6,198 nucleotides of DNA from Chitinophagaceae bacterium (GTDB lineage Bacteria > Bacteroidota > Bacteroidia > Chitinophagales > Chitinophagaceae): positions 1-6,198 of the forward strand of contig JAEUVW010000045.1 of the NCBI GenBank assembly GCA_016786525.1. The letters are read 5' to 3'. Shown here one piece after another: positions 1-5,251 of this stretch. The notes under the pieces were generated by a model. It saw only the letters and a program-made list of their open reading frames with translations. It ran no database searches and had not been told where the DNA came from. The first letter of the stretch is position 1; every line of letters starts with the position of its first letter. Position numbers and translations under genes: made by a program.

Positions 1-115
1 TGAGTTTGTTTAAGGCTTGTGTTCTGGGGAGTGTATTGAGATACTGAATAAATTTCAGGTTCTCTTTTTTCAACAGGCACTCCAGTACGCTGTTTTGGTT
101 TTGTCCTTCTTTCAT
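1..115 (-). CDS. Partial CDS, N-terminus of an unidentified protein running off the left edge
   Basis: On the minus strand, an ATG at 115-113 opens a frame that stays open to the window edge, giving 38 residues. The protein begins MKEGQNQNSVLECLLKKENL and continues with a lysine- and leucine-rich, helix-like stretch (KFIQYLNTLPRTQALNKL). It has no signal peptide, so a cytoplasmic protein is likely. An in-frame stop lies about 40 bases upstream of the ATG, which limits how far the start could move. No Shine-Dalgarno is visible, as is usual in Bacteroidota. A weak -7-like box (TAAATTTT on the minus strand, 164-171) lies about 50 bases upstream. I do not recognise the family. The coding call rests only on an open frame with plausible composition. 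Confidence 0.45.
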   Translation of the reverse strand, partial: MKEGQNQNSVLECLLKKENLKFIQYLNTLPRTQALNKL

Positions 116-190
116 GCAAGAAAGGTAATGGAGCAGGGGAAGAGTGCATTATAGCATTAGCTTAAAATTTACCGAATTAGATAAAAATTA

Positions 191-313
191 TCAACCTTCC
201 GGTTTTATCAGGTTTTTTTTACTATAGGGGCCTTCGTACTGTTGTTGCCATCCTATTTCCCGCAGTTTCTGTTCCCGCGGGGTGCCTGTATCGGCACAGT
301 GGGTTTGCTGCAT
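191..313 (-). CDS. Possible small ORF, 40-residue hypothetical protein
   Basis: The minus-strand ATG at 313-311 reads to a TGA at 193-191. The product starts MQQTHCADTGTPREQKLREI and ends in GPYSKKNLIKPEG. It is hydrophilic and charged, with no signal peptide or membrane segment, and its residue choice looks more protein-like than the other short frames around it. The frame is open eight codons further upstream, back to a TAA. A TACATTTA box at 427-434 (minus strand) is close to the Bacteroidota -7 consensus but lies over 110 bases from the start. It could be a true small protein, the degraded tail of a larger gene, or chance. No function can be given. Confidence 0.35.
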   Translation of the reverse strand: MQQTHCADTGTPREQKLREIGWQQQYEGPYSKKNLIKPEG

Positions 314-526
314 TATCCTTATCCTATCAGCGCTGCCTTATCCCTTATTGATGCCGTTCCCAGGCCCGGAGCTTCGTGGGCGTCCCTTCCCGTTTTGCTG
401 CGCAAGCTGTTGTCTTCAGGGTAAGATAAATGTATTTAAAAGAAATGTTTTGCGGGTAAAACCGCCGGGACGGCAACAGTCGTACATAAAGCCAGACACA
501 CATTTATTAACTCAAATTGTTCGTTT
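314..526. other. Non-coding stretch upstream of the ferritin-like pair
   Basis: About 210 bases with no convincing gene. Short frames exist on both strands, but they have poor composition and no recognisable domain. The stretch must contain the promoter of the ferritin-like genes starting at 527, yet I see no plus-strand match to TAnnTTTG with a TTTG box about 20 bases upstream. A TTTTG motif near 449-452 is the nearest candidate. The bases just before 527 are AT-rich, as is common in Bacteroidota leaders. Confidence 0.4.
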
Positions 527-1219
527 ATGAAACTCGAAAATGAATCATTGATTGTACCGGAGCAGCGCCCAGGCGTTTCCCGGCGCAGATTTTTTACTGT
601 TGCAGGTGTCGGTATCCTGGCAGCTTCTGCCATTGCCTCCTGCAAAAAAGACGATAGTCCTGTCGTCACTGATCAATCCATTGATTTGGGTTCGGGTGAT
701 GTCGGCATCCTCAACTATGCTTATGCGCTGGAGCAACTGGAAGCCGCTTTTTACACCAAGGTAGCTGCGTCGTTCTATTCCGGCGCCAGCAGCGCTGAAA
801 TGGACCGCCTCAAAGAGATACGCGACCATGAGATCGCGCACCGTGAATTTTTTAAAAATGCCCTGGGCTCCAAAGCGATACCGGCGCTGGAAGTAGACTT
901 CAGCTCCATCGACTTTACCAGCCGTACCAGCGTACTGGCAACAGCCAAGGCATTTGAAGACCTGGGGGTATCGGCTTACAATGGCGCCGGCAAACTGATT
1001 GTCAGTGCAGACTACCTGCTGCTTGCGGGCAAGATCGTTTCGGTAGAAGCCCGTCATGCCGCTTATATCCGCGACATCATCAGCAACGGCAGCTTTGCAG
1101 ACAGCTCAGCTGTAGATGCAAATGGCCTGGATATGGCTAAAATGCCCAATGATGTACTGGCAGTAGCCGGTACCTACCTGAAATCAAAAATTACCGCAAA
1201 AAATTTACCCACCTCTTAA
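527..1219 (+). CDS. Ferritin-like domain protein, predicted Tat-exported lipoprotein
   Basis: This 230-residue protein resembles the exported ferritin-like family (Pfam Ferritin_2, the family that includes plant desiccation-related proteins). The N-terminus has a twin-arginine motif (S18-R-R-R-F-F) and a hydrophobic stretch at 25-38. A lipobox follows (I36-A-S-C39), so it is probably exported folded and lipid-anchored at Cys39. A four-helix bundle follows with candidate di-iron ligands: helix A E69/E72, helix B E102xxH105, helix C E144, and helix D E174xxH177. The ligand pattern implies iron binding or redox chemistry, but the actual reaction is not established for this family. The gene is followed after 12 bp by a paralogue, so the two are almost certainly co-transcribed. 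The ATG at 527 is chosen because it gives the complete signal region; there is no Shine-Dalgarno. Confidence 0.88.
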   Translation: MKLENESLIVPEQRPGVSRRRFFTVAGVGILAASAIASCKKDDSPVVTDQSIDLGSGDVGILNYAYALEQLEAAFYTKVAASFYSGASSAEMDRLKEIRDHEIAHREFFKNALGSKAIPALEVDFSSIDFTSRTSVLATAKAFEDLGVSAYNGAGKLIVSADYLLLAGKIVSVEARHAAYIRDIISNGSFADSSAVDANGLDMAKMPNDVLAVAGTYLKSKITAKNLPTS

Positions 1220-1231
1220 ATCGTCATAATT

Positions 1232-2047
1232 ATGAACTTCGGAAATATTTTAAATGAAATAGAACAGGCCGACCCGGAAGTATTTGAAAGGACCAGCCAA
1301 CGCAGGGATATCTTTAAGAGCTTTGGCGCAAAAGTGGCCGTAGCTGTCCTGCCTTTTGCCCTGGGTTCCCTATTCAAAAAGGCTTATGGTAAAAATACGG
1401 ATGCCATTACTGACGTGCTCAACTATGCGCTCACGCTGGAATACCTGGAGGCTGAGTTTTACAACAAAGCCCTGGCCAGTGCCGGCCTGATCCCTTCCGG
1501 TGCTCCCAATGGCGCCATCAGCACCATTGCCGCGCACGAAAATGCACATGTGGCCTTCCTGAAGACGGCTATCAGCGGCGCGGGCGGAACAGTAGTGGCC
1601 AAACCGACCTTTGACTTTACAGCAGGTGGGGCCTTCCCCTCCGTGTTCAGCGACTATGCGACCTTCCTGGCAGTAGCGCAGACTTTTGAAGATACCGGCG
1701 TACGCGCCTACAAAGGACAGGCCGGCAACCTGATCACCAGCAACGAAGTGCTGACGGCCGCCCTGCAGATCCATTCCGTAGAGGCGCGCCATGCCTCGCA
1801 TATCCGCCAGATGCGCAAAGCCAATGGATTCGGCGATGTAAAACCCTGGATTACGGGTAAAGATTCCGGTATCGGCAGTGCTGTGCAGGCCAGTTACAAC
1901 GGAGAAGAAGTGACGAACCAGGCCGGTGTAGAGATCGTCGGTATCAATGGCCAGGTCATCAGTGCCAATGCAGCCACCGAGGCTTTTGACGAGCCCCTGA
2001 GCAAAGATGCGGTGCTGGCTATTGTCAAACCATTCATCGTTCCATAA
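1232..2047 (+). CDS. Ferritin-like domain protein, second member of the tandem pair
   Basis: This 271-residue paralogue of the preceding gene shares the same blocks: LNYALTLEYLEAEFY, HENAH, TFEDTGVRAYKG and SVEARHASHIRQM. Candidate di-iron ligands are E70/E73, E103xxH106, E153 and E184xxH187. A Tat-like motif (Q23-R-R-D-I-F-K29) precedes a hydrophobic segment at about 31-48. There is no lipobox cysteine and no clear AxA cleavage site, so it may be a periplasmic protein held by an uncleaved N-terminal anchor. Relative to its partner it has about 40 extra residues between the last ExxH helix and the C-terminal VLAI block, covering roughly residues 197-250. The extra part is rich in Gly, Val and Asn and may form a small beta addition. 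The start is 12 bp after the upstream stop, and a strong terminator closes the pair. Confidence 0.88.
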   Translation: MNFGNILNEIEQADPEVFERTSQRRDIFKSFGAKVAVAVLPFALGSLFKKAYGKNTDAITDVLNYALTLEYLEAEFYNKALASAGLIPSGAPNGAISTIAAHENAHVAFLKTAISGAGGTVVAKPTFDFTAGGAFPSVFSDYATFLAVAQTFEDTGVRAYKGQAGNLITSNEVLTAALQIHSVEARHASHIRQMRKANGFGDVKPWITGKDSGIGSAVQASYNGEEVTNQAGVEIVGINGQVISANAATEAFDEPLSKDAVLAIVKPFIVP

Positions 2048-2078
2048 GTAAAGAATAAATACTTGTTTCAATTTTCAG

Positions 2079-2110
2079 ACGCCCGCCTGTTTCTACAGGC
2101 GGGCGTTTTT
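2079..2110 (+). terminator. Rho-independent terminator after the ferritin-like pair
   Basis: A perfect 12-bp inverted repeat (ACGCCCGCCTGT at 2079-2090 with its complement at 2095-2106) encloses a TTCT loop. The stem is followed by a run of T at 2106-2110. It lies 31 bases after the stop codon at 2047, so it would end the two-gene ferritin-like transcript. Confidence 0.92.
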
Positions 2111-2189
2111 ACGCCAATTTTAGCATACTCTAAAACAAACAATAACAACAGTTTAGATTTTTAAAGAACGGTATTGAAAAGCCGCACAC

Positions 2190-2197
2190 TAGTTTTG
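2190..2197 (+). promoter_or_regulatory. Candidate -7 promoter box, TAGTTTTG
   Basis: TAGTTTTG matches the Bacteroidota -7 consensus TAnnTTTG exactly and ends 20 bases before the ATG at 2218, so the implied leader is short. No clear TTTG box is seen about 20 bases upstream. It sits just after the ferritin terminator, consistent with independent expression of the barrel gene. Confidence 0.45.
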
Positions 2198-2217
2198 GGA
2201 CATCAAAAAGAACTATT

Positions 2218-2766
2218 ATGAAACGACTAATCTTGATGAGCGCTATTGCTGCAGCCGCTACGGCTGTGCAGGCACAGGACAACACAACTACGGCTCCGCA
2301 AAACACGGAGATCACAGCAAAAAATGCATGGCTTAAGGTAGGCCTGAATGCCGGGCTGCCGGTGGGCGACGCTTCGGCTATCAGTATACTGACCATAGGA
2401 GCTGATATCCGCGGCCAGTTTATGTCCACACGCCATTTTGGCCTGGGCCTGGCGACCGGGTATAATCATTATTTCGGCGATGACCCGGTACCTGATTTTG
2501 GCGCCATACCGCTTGCGCTGATGCTGCGTTATTATCCCAAAGCGCAGGGCATATTCGTGGGGGCGGACATCGGGTACAGCTTTTTTACCAATGTACCCGG
2601 GCTCACCGGCGGCTTTACCGTTAAGCCCCAGGTCGGCTACCATAACTATGATTGGAACTTCTTTGCTTTCTACAATCATATTTTCACTGCCAGCCCCGCC
2701 GATGATGTACAGAGTGTCGGTATTACGGCTGCGTACAATGTGCGTTTTAACCGGAACAGAAAATAG
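2218..2766 (+). CDS. Small outer-membrane beta-barrel protein
   Basis: This 182-residue protein has a classic signal peptide: a basic MKR, a hydrophobic Ala-rich core, and probable cleavage around VQA-Q near residues 19-20. The mature part starts with a Thr/Asn/Gln-rich segment (21-35). It then shows alternating hydrophobic and polar, aromatic-rich stretches typical of about eight transmembrane beta strands, for example at 37-48, 57-70, 73-86, 96-106, 111-123, 131-156 and 166-178. Short Gly/Asp/Pro turns separate them. An aromatic (F177) lies near the C-terminus. This fits the OmpW/OmpA-like 'outer membrane beta-barrel' class, but no substrate or partner can be inferred. The gene is monocistronic, with a promoter box just upstream and a terminator just downstream. 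The leader is A-rich (AAAAAGAACTATT before the ATG), without Shine-Dalgarno. Confidence 0.85.
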   Translation: MKRLILMSAIAAAATAVQAQDNTTTAPQNTEITAKNAWLKVGLNAGLPVGDASAISILTIGADIRGQFMSTRHFGLGLATGYNHYFGDDPVPDFGAIPLALMLRYYPKAQGIFVGADIGYSFFTNVPGLTGGFTVKPQVGYHNYDWNFFAFYNHIFTASPADDVQSVGITAAYNVRFNRNRK

Positions 2767-2791
2767 AGCGCATGCTTTTGCAGGATATGTG

Positions 2792-2820
2792 AGACGGGGC
2801 CCATGGGGCCCCGTCTTGTT
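2792..2820 (+). terminator. Rho-independent terminator after the first barrel gene
   Basis: A 10-bp stem (AGACGGGGCC at 2792-2801 with GGCCCCGTCT at 2807-2816) encloses a 5-base loop. It is followed by TGTTTT. It begins 25 bases after the stop at 2766 and would end the barrel-gene transcript. Confidence 0.88.
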
Positions 2821-2822
2821 TT

Positions 2823-3062
2823 AGGCAATTTAGTAAACAACTATAGAATAGGTCATTTTTCCGGGCTGTTGCGTACGCCTGTATCGCAGTATTATAGCAC
2901 ATGATGACTGTATTTCAGGTGCTTGAGACCTTGGTGTCAGGCCTGGAGTATCGTATTTATCTATGCAGCGCCATTTTAGCGAATAAAATACAAATTTTAT
3001 TTTTAAATAGTATATAATATTTATAATAAGCAGTAATTAAATTAAGGTAAATTTCATTTTTT
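2823..3062. other. AT-rich intergenic stretch
   Basis: About 240 bases with no supported gene on either strand. The second half (about 2988-3062) is strikingly AT-rich, with runs such as TATATAATATTTATAATAAG. It contrasts with the GC-richer neighbouring genes. It could serve as a promoter region for the broken frame that follows at 3063, since a TAAATTTC box at 3048-3055 is one base off the -7 consensus, but that box would leave almost no leader. No hairpin repeats, iterons or tRNA-like structure were seen. Confidence 0.5.
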
Positions 3063-3250
3063 ATGAAGCATAGTTATTTTTTTGTAAACTTATCTATAGT
3101 TGGTTTAGTTGTTTTGCTTTGTGAATCATGCTTTTCTTTTGGTCAGCAGCGGAGCGTTTTTTTAACCCGGCTGGAAATCAGGCTTTTTTATATGTTCAGG
3201 GCCATTTGTCCCCTATAGGCAAAGACAATAGTGATTTTTCTGTTGGGTGA
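3063..3250 (+). pseudogene. Broken start of a secreted-protein gene (frameshifted remnant)
   Basis: The ATG at 3063 opens a 51-residue frame ending at 3216-3218. Its first 29 residues are a convincing signal peptide: MKHSY, a hydrophobic core, then CESCFSFGQQ. After GQQ the frame turns into unlikely sequence. A single-base slip in the seven-T run at 3157-3163 joins it to another frame reading VFFNPAGNQAFLYVQGHLSP, then IGKDNSDFSVG, to a stop at 3248-3250. That segment looks like the first strand region of a secreted protein. A second one-base change at the GGG of 3245-3247 would carry the reading on as VIPGQNGTEIERVEG into the frame of the gene starting at 3292. It may be a gene relic, a sequencing error in a homopolymer, or coincidence. 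I cannot name the family. Confidence 0.38.
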
Positions 3251-3291
3251 TTCCGGGCCAAAATGGTACGGAAATTGAAAGGGTAGAGGGT

Positions 3292-3879
3292 ATGAAAAAA
3301 CTAATGATCTCCTGTGCCCTGCTTTCGGTTTGCGCCTCGGTACAGGCTCAATCCACCGGAACGCTTATGTTTGGAGCCAGGATGCAGGCTTCTGCTGTGT
3401 ACAACAACGGCAATGCATATGCTGTGCAAAACCTGCAGGCCAGGATAGGGTATTTTGTGTCCCCTCGTGTGGCCGTCGGTCTGAGCCTGGAGACCGGCCT
3501 CAACAACAATAAGGCGGTGCCGTTTGGCCTGACCCTGATGACGCGCTATTATACAGGCCGTAAAGAACATCAGCTGCTGAAAGTATATGCAGAGGCCGGT
3601 GCCGGCCTGGCAGACAATATGCTGGCCCATACGGCAACCATCGCAGACGATATGCATTTCAGCCAGCCGCAAAACAGTTTACAGGGTACGGCGTATACGG
3701 CAGCGGGCATCAGCTTTTTCCCGGTACCCTGGATGGCGATCGAAGCCGGTCCGGAATATCGTTATGTAACAGGGCAGCACCCGGTACACCGCCTGGGCGC
3801 CGGGGCAGGGATCAAATTCTTTTTAGGAGAGCGCGCCTTTAAGAAGACCTTTCCCAACCAGTTTCAATCCCTGTATTAA
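3292..3879 (+). CDS. Small outer-membrane beta-barrel protein, second copy
   Basis: The predicted product has 195 residues. The signal peptide is MKK followed by a hydrophobic core ending in ASVQAQ at about 15-20. This is why the ATG at 3292 is preferred over an in-frame GTG at 3247, which would add 15 polar residues ahead of the signal. The mature part has alternating amphipathic strands, for example 24-36, 46-56, 59-70, 77-88, 96-107, 132-143, 147-159 and 167-178. A Gly-rich, aromatic-capped pattern is typical of eight-strand barrels. The block P77-F-G-L-T-L-M-T-R-Y-Y followed by a KVYAEAGAG strand resembles IPLALMLRYYP and GIFVGADIG in the barrel protein encoded at 2218-2766, so the two are probably distant paralogues. 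An unusually purine-rich GGGTAGAGGGT lies directly before the start. The function is unknown. Confidence 0.82.
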   Translation: MKKLMISCALLSVCASVQAQSTGTLMFGARMQASAVYNNGNAYAVQNLQARIGYFVSPRVAVGLSLETGLNNNKAVPFGLTLMTRYYTGRKEHQLLKVYAEAGAGLADNMLAHTATIADDMHFSQPQNSLQGTAYTAAGISFFPVPWMAIEAGPEYRYVTGQHPVHRLGAGAGIKFFLGERAFKKTFPNQFQSLY

Positions 3880-3899
3880 CAGGGCCGGGCCGGTCTTGT

Positions 3900-4430
3900 C
3901 TATCGGGCTTTATCGTGGGTGACCCAGACCAGGTCATCGGTATTGTAGCCTGCCTTCTGGGCAATGATCAGGTATTCCTTTTTGACAGGGTCCGGTATGC
4001 TGGTACTGCGTGACAGGATCCAGAGATAATCCAGGTTGCGGCCGGCCACCAGCGCATACTGATAGTCTTTGTCTATGGCAATCACATTGTAGCCGGAGTA
4101 GAAAGGGCCGCAAAAAGATACTTTCAGCTTGGCGAGGGTATCTGCTTTACGGAATTTTGCCTTACCCATGGATTCTTTCCATTCATTTTTGCGGTAATTG
4201 TAGCCTTTGTTGTCTACAAGGATCCTGCCTTTTTTGCCTGCTGTATATTCCGCCGTCGTATTGTTCAGGTTCTTTTCAAACTTGAAATCTTTGCGGGCGA
4301 TCTCGTACCATTTGCCCAGGTACTTCGTTTTGTCAAAAGGGTGTACAGCCTCCGCTTTTTGGGGTATCCTGGCGCAGGAGCATTGGAGCAGGCAAAGCAG
4401 GGTAAGGACAGTCAGGCATCTCATAGTCAT
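3900..4430 (-). CDS. blc: Bacterial lipocalin, Blc-type outer-membrane lipoprotein
   Basis: This 176-residue protein matches E. coli Blc along its length as I recall that sequence. The lipocalin signature YLGKWYEIAR lies at 37-46. It is followed by an NKGYN block (74-78), KVSFCGPFYSGYNVIAID (103-120) and DYLWILSR (134-141). Blc-type lipocalins are outer-membrane lipoproteins that bind lipids such as lysophospholipids and are linked to envelope stress. The N-terminus is a short hydrophobic signal (residues 5-15) with Cys17 or Cys19 as the lipidation site. The lipobox is unorthodox (LLQC or QCSC). The frame stays open to an ATG at 4523, but this would put a second hydrophobic stretch in front and make the protein too long, so 4430 (or the ATG at 4424) is preferred. 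It lies 130 bases downstream of the same-strand DJ-1-like gene. Confidence 0.9.
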   Translation of the reverse strand: MTMRCLTVLTLLCLLQCSCARIPQKAEAVHPFDKTKYLGKWYEIARKDFKFEKNLNNTTAEYTAGKKGRILVDNKGYNYRKNEWKESMGKAKFRKADTLAKLKVSFCGPFYSGYNVIAIDKDYQYALVAGRNLDYLWILSRSTSIPDPVKKEYLIIAQKAGYNTDDLVWVTHDKAR

Positions 4431-4453
4431 ATAGCAGCTTGTCGTGAAAGCAA

Positions 4454-4461
4454 TAAAGATA
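4454..4461 (-). promoter_or_regulatory. Weak candidate -7 box for the lipocalin gene
   Basis: The minus strand reads TATCTTTA here, one mismatch from TAnnTTTG, 23 bases before the preferred lipocalin start at 4430. No convincing TTTG box is found at the usual distance upstream. It hints that the lipocalin has its own promoter in addition to any read-through from the DJ-1-like gene. Confidence 0.22.
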
Positions 4462-4560
4462 ACAGGAATCTTTTTTTTGCGTGCAGGAATGCTGCCCGTT
4501 ACCGTCTTTTTAACGTAATGCAATCTGTAATCATGCGTTTACCTAAGCAGGGTGGTCCTC

Positions 4561-5139
4561 CTAGTAGATGCAGACCTGCCCCTGGCCCACGGGCAGTACG
4601 GAGGTAATCACATCTTCCCGCACTTTACGGTCATACAGCTTTTCTACGGCCCAGCCCACCAGGTCTACTGCGGCCAGGCAGCCTGCCGCCGTACCGATAT
4701 TGCCATGGCAGACCAGGTGTTTGTCTTCGTGCACGGTAACACCGTAGCTCTTCAGCTGCTCCGCAGCGGTAGGGTAGGTCGTAGCGGACAGGCCCTCCAG
4801 GTGCCCCAGGGCTGCAATGATCAGTGCGCCGGAGCACATAGAGCAAATGATCTGCCGTTCAGGGTCCAGGTGGTAACGGTTCAGGTAAGCATCGTCTTTG
4901 ATCAATGAGCGGGTGCCGGGGCCGCTGCCGAAAAAGACCAGGTCGGCAGTGTTGCACTCTTCTATACTTCCTTGCATCGGCAGTTCGATACCACATACCG
5001 AGCGGTGGCTGGCAGCCGTCCCCACGATTTTGACATCAAAAGTTTTGTCGCGGAGCCGGACCCGGTTCAACAGGTCCCAGGCCAGGAAGATATCGATATC
5101 GGTAAACTGGTCGAAGGCGACGAGCACGGCTGTTTTCAT
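4561..5139 (-). CDS. DJ-1/PfpI family protein, isonitrile hydratase-like branch
   Basis: This 192-residue cytoplasmic protein has the class I glutamine-amidotransferase-like fold of DJ-1/PfpI. It starts with a typical first strand (MKTAVLVAFDQFTDIDIF). D16 sits where isonitrile hydratase has its catalytic Asp. A central DLVFFGSGPGTRSLI strand-loop lies at 66-80. The nucleophile elbow is IICSMCSGALIIA (97-109) with Cys102 as the likely catalytic residue. The ATTYPTAAEQL block (119-129) and a glycine-rich GNIGTAAGCLAAVDL block (146-160) are also typical of this branch. The length is close to the stand-alone family members, and no AraC-type DNA-binding domain is attached. Substrate is unknown; hydratase, deglycase-like or stress roles are possible. 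The start at 5139 is chosen because the 105 in-frame residues upstream are Cys/Arg-rich and run into the divergent transporter gene. Confidence 0.88.
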   Translation of the reverse strand: MKTAVLVAFDQFTDIDIFLAWDLLNRVRLRDKTFDVKIVGTAASHRSVCGIELPMQGSIEECNTADLVFFGSGPGTRSLIKDDAYLNRYHLDPERQIICSMCSGALIIAALGHLEGLSATTYPTAAEQLKSYGVTVHEDKHLVCHGNIGTAAGCLAAVDLVGWAVEKLYDRKVREDVITSVLPVGQGQVCIY

Positions 5140-5162
5140 AAAGGGCGGATTGGAATGACCTG

Positions 5163-5170
5163 TAAATATA
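5163..5170 (-). promoter_or_regulatory. Candidate -7 box for the DJ-1-like gene
   Basis: The minus strand reads TATATTTA, one mismatch from TAnnTTTG, 23 bases before the start codon at 5139. No good TTTG is visible at the expected upstream distance. It lies in the 112-bp divergent gap shared with the cation transporter. Confidence 0.3.
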
Positions 5171-5213
5171 CGGCAATTGATTGTTGGTAGCCATTCCAGA
5201 CCTGTTTCGCCCG

Positions 5214-5221
5214 TACATTTG
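5214..5221 (+). promoter_or_regulatory. Candidate -7 promoter box for the CDF transporter
   Basis: TACATTTG matches TAnnTTTG exactly and ends 30 bases before the ATG at 5252, a normal leader length. A TTGTTG motif at 5181-5186 is somewhat farther upstream than the usual -33 element. If this box is used, transcription starts after 5221, which supports the 5252 start over an in-frame TTG at 5177. Confidence 0.45.
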
Positions 5222-5251
5222 TACAACCTGAACGATTGCGCACACCGACAA

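Noticed and set aside
345..503. Minus-strand frame of about 52 residues starting at 503
   Set aside because: Its composition is unconvincing, no signal or motif is seen, and it lies in the presumed promoter region of the ferritin pair.
242..530. Two overlapping plus-strand open frames of 60 and 82 residues
   Set aside because: They are Pro/Leu/Cys-rich, lack any motif, and one overruns the ferritin-like start. They are antisense to the more protein-like frame at 191-313.
545..1057. Long minus-strand open frame antisense to the first ferritin-like gene
   Set aside because: It mirrors the codon structure of a clear ferritin-like gene and has no domain of its own.
1370..2071. 233-residue minus-strand open frame antisense to the second ferritin-like gene
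   Set aside because: It overlaps a well-supported gene entirely and crosses nearly to its terminator. Composition is typical of a reverse-strand shadow.
2227..2679. 150-residue minus-strand open frame within the first barrel gene
   Set aside because: It is the antisense of a gene with a signal peptide, beta strands, promoter and terminator on the other strand.
2988..3062. AT-rich patch as a replication origin or attachment site
   Set aside because: No iterons, DnaA-box-like repeats, flanking direct repeats, integrase or replication gene are present in the window.
3880..3899. GC-rich GGGCCGGGCC between convergent genes as a bidirectional terminator
   Set aside because: The repeats cannot form a stable hairpin with a reasonable loop, and there is no T run on either side.
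5177..5251. In-frame TTG start giving a 25-residue longer CDF transporter
   Set aside because: The extension lies over the candidate promoter box at 5214-5221 and has no family character. The MGHEHHHH start is typical of the family.
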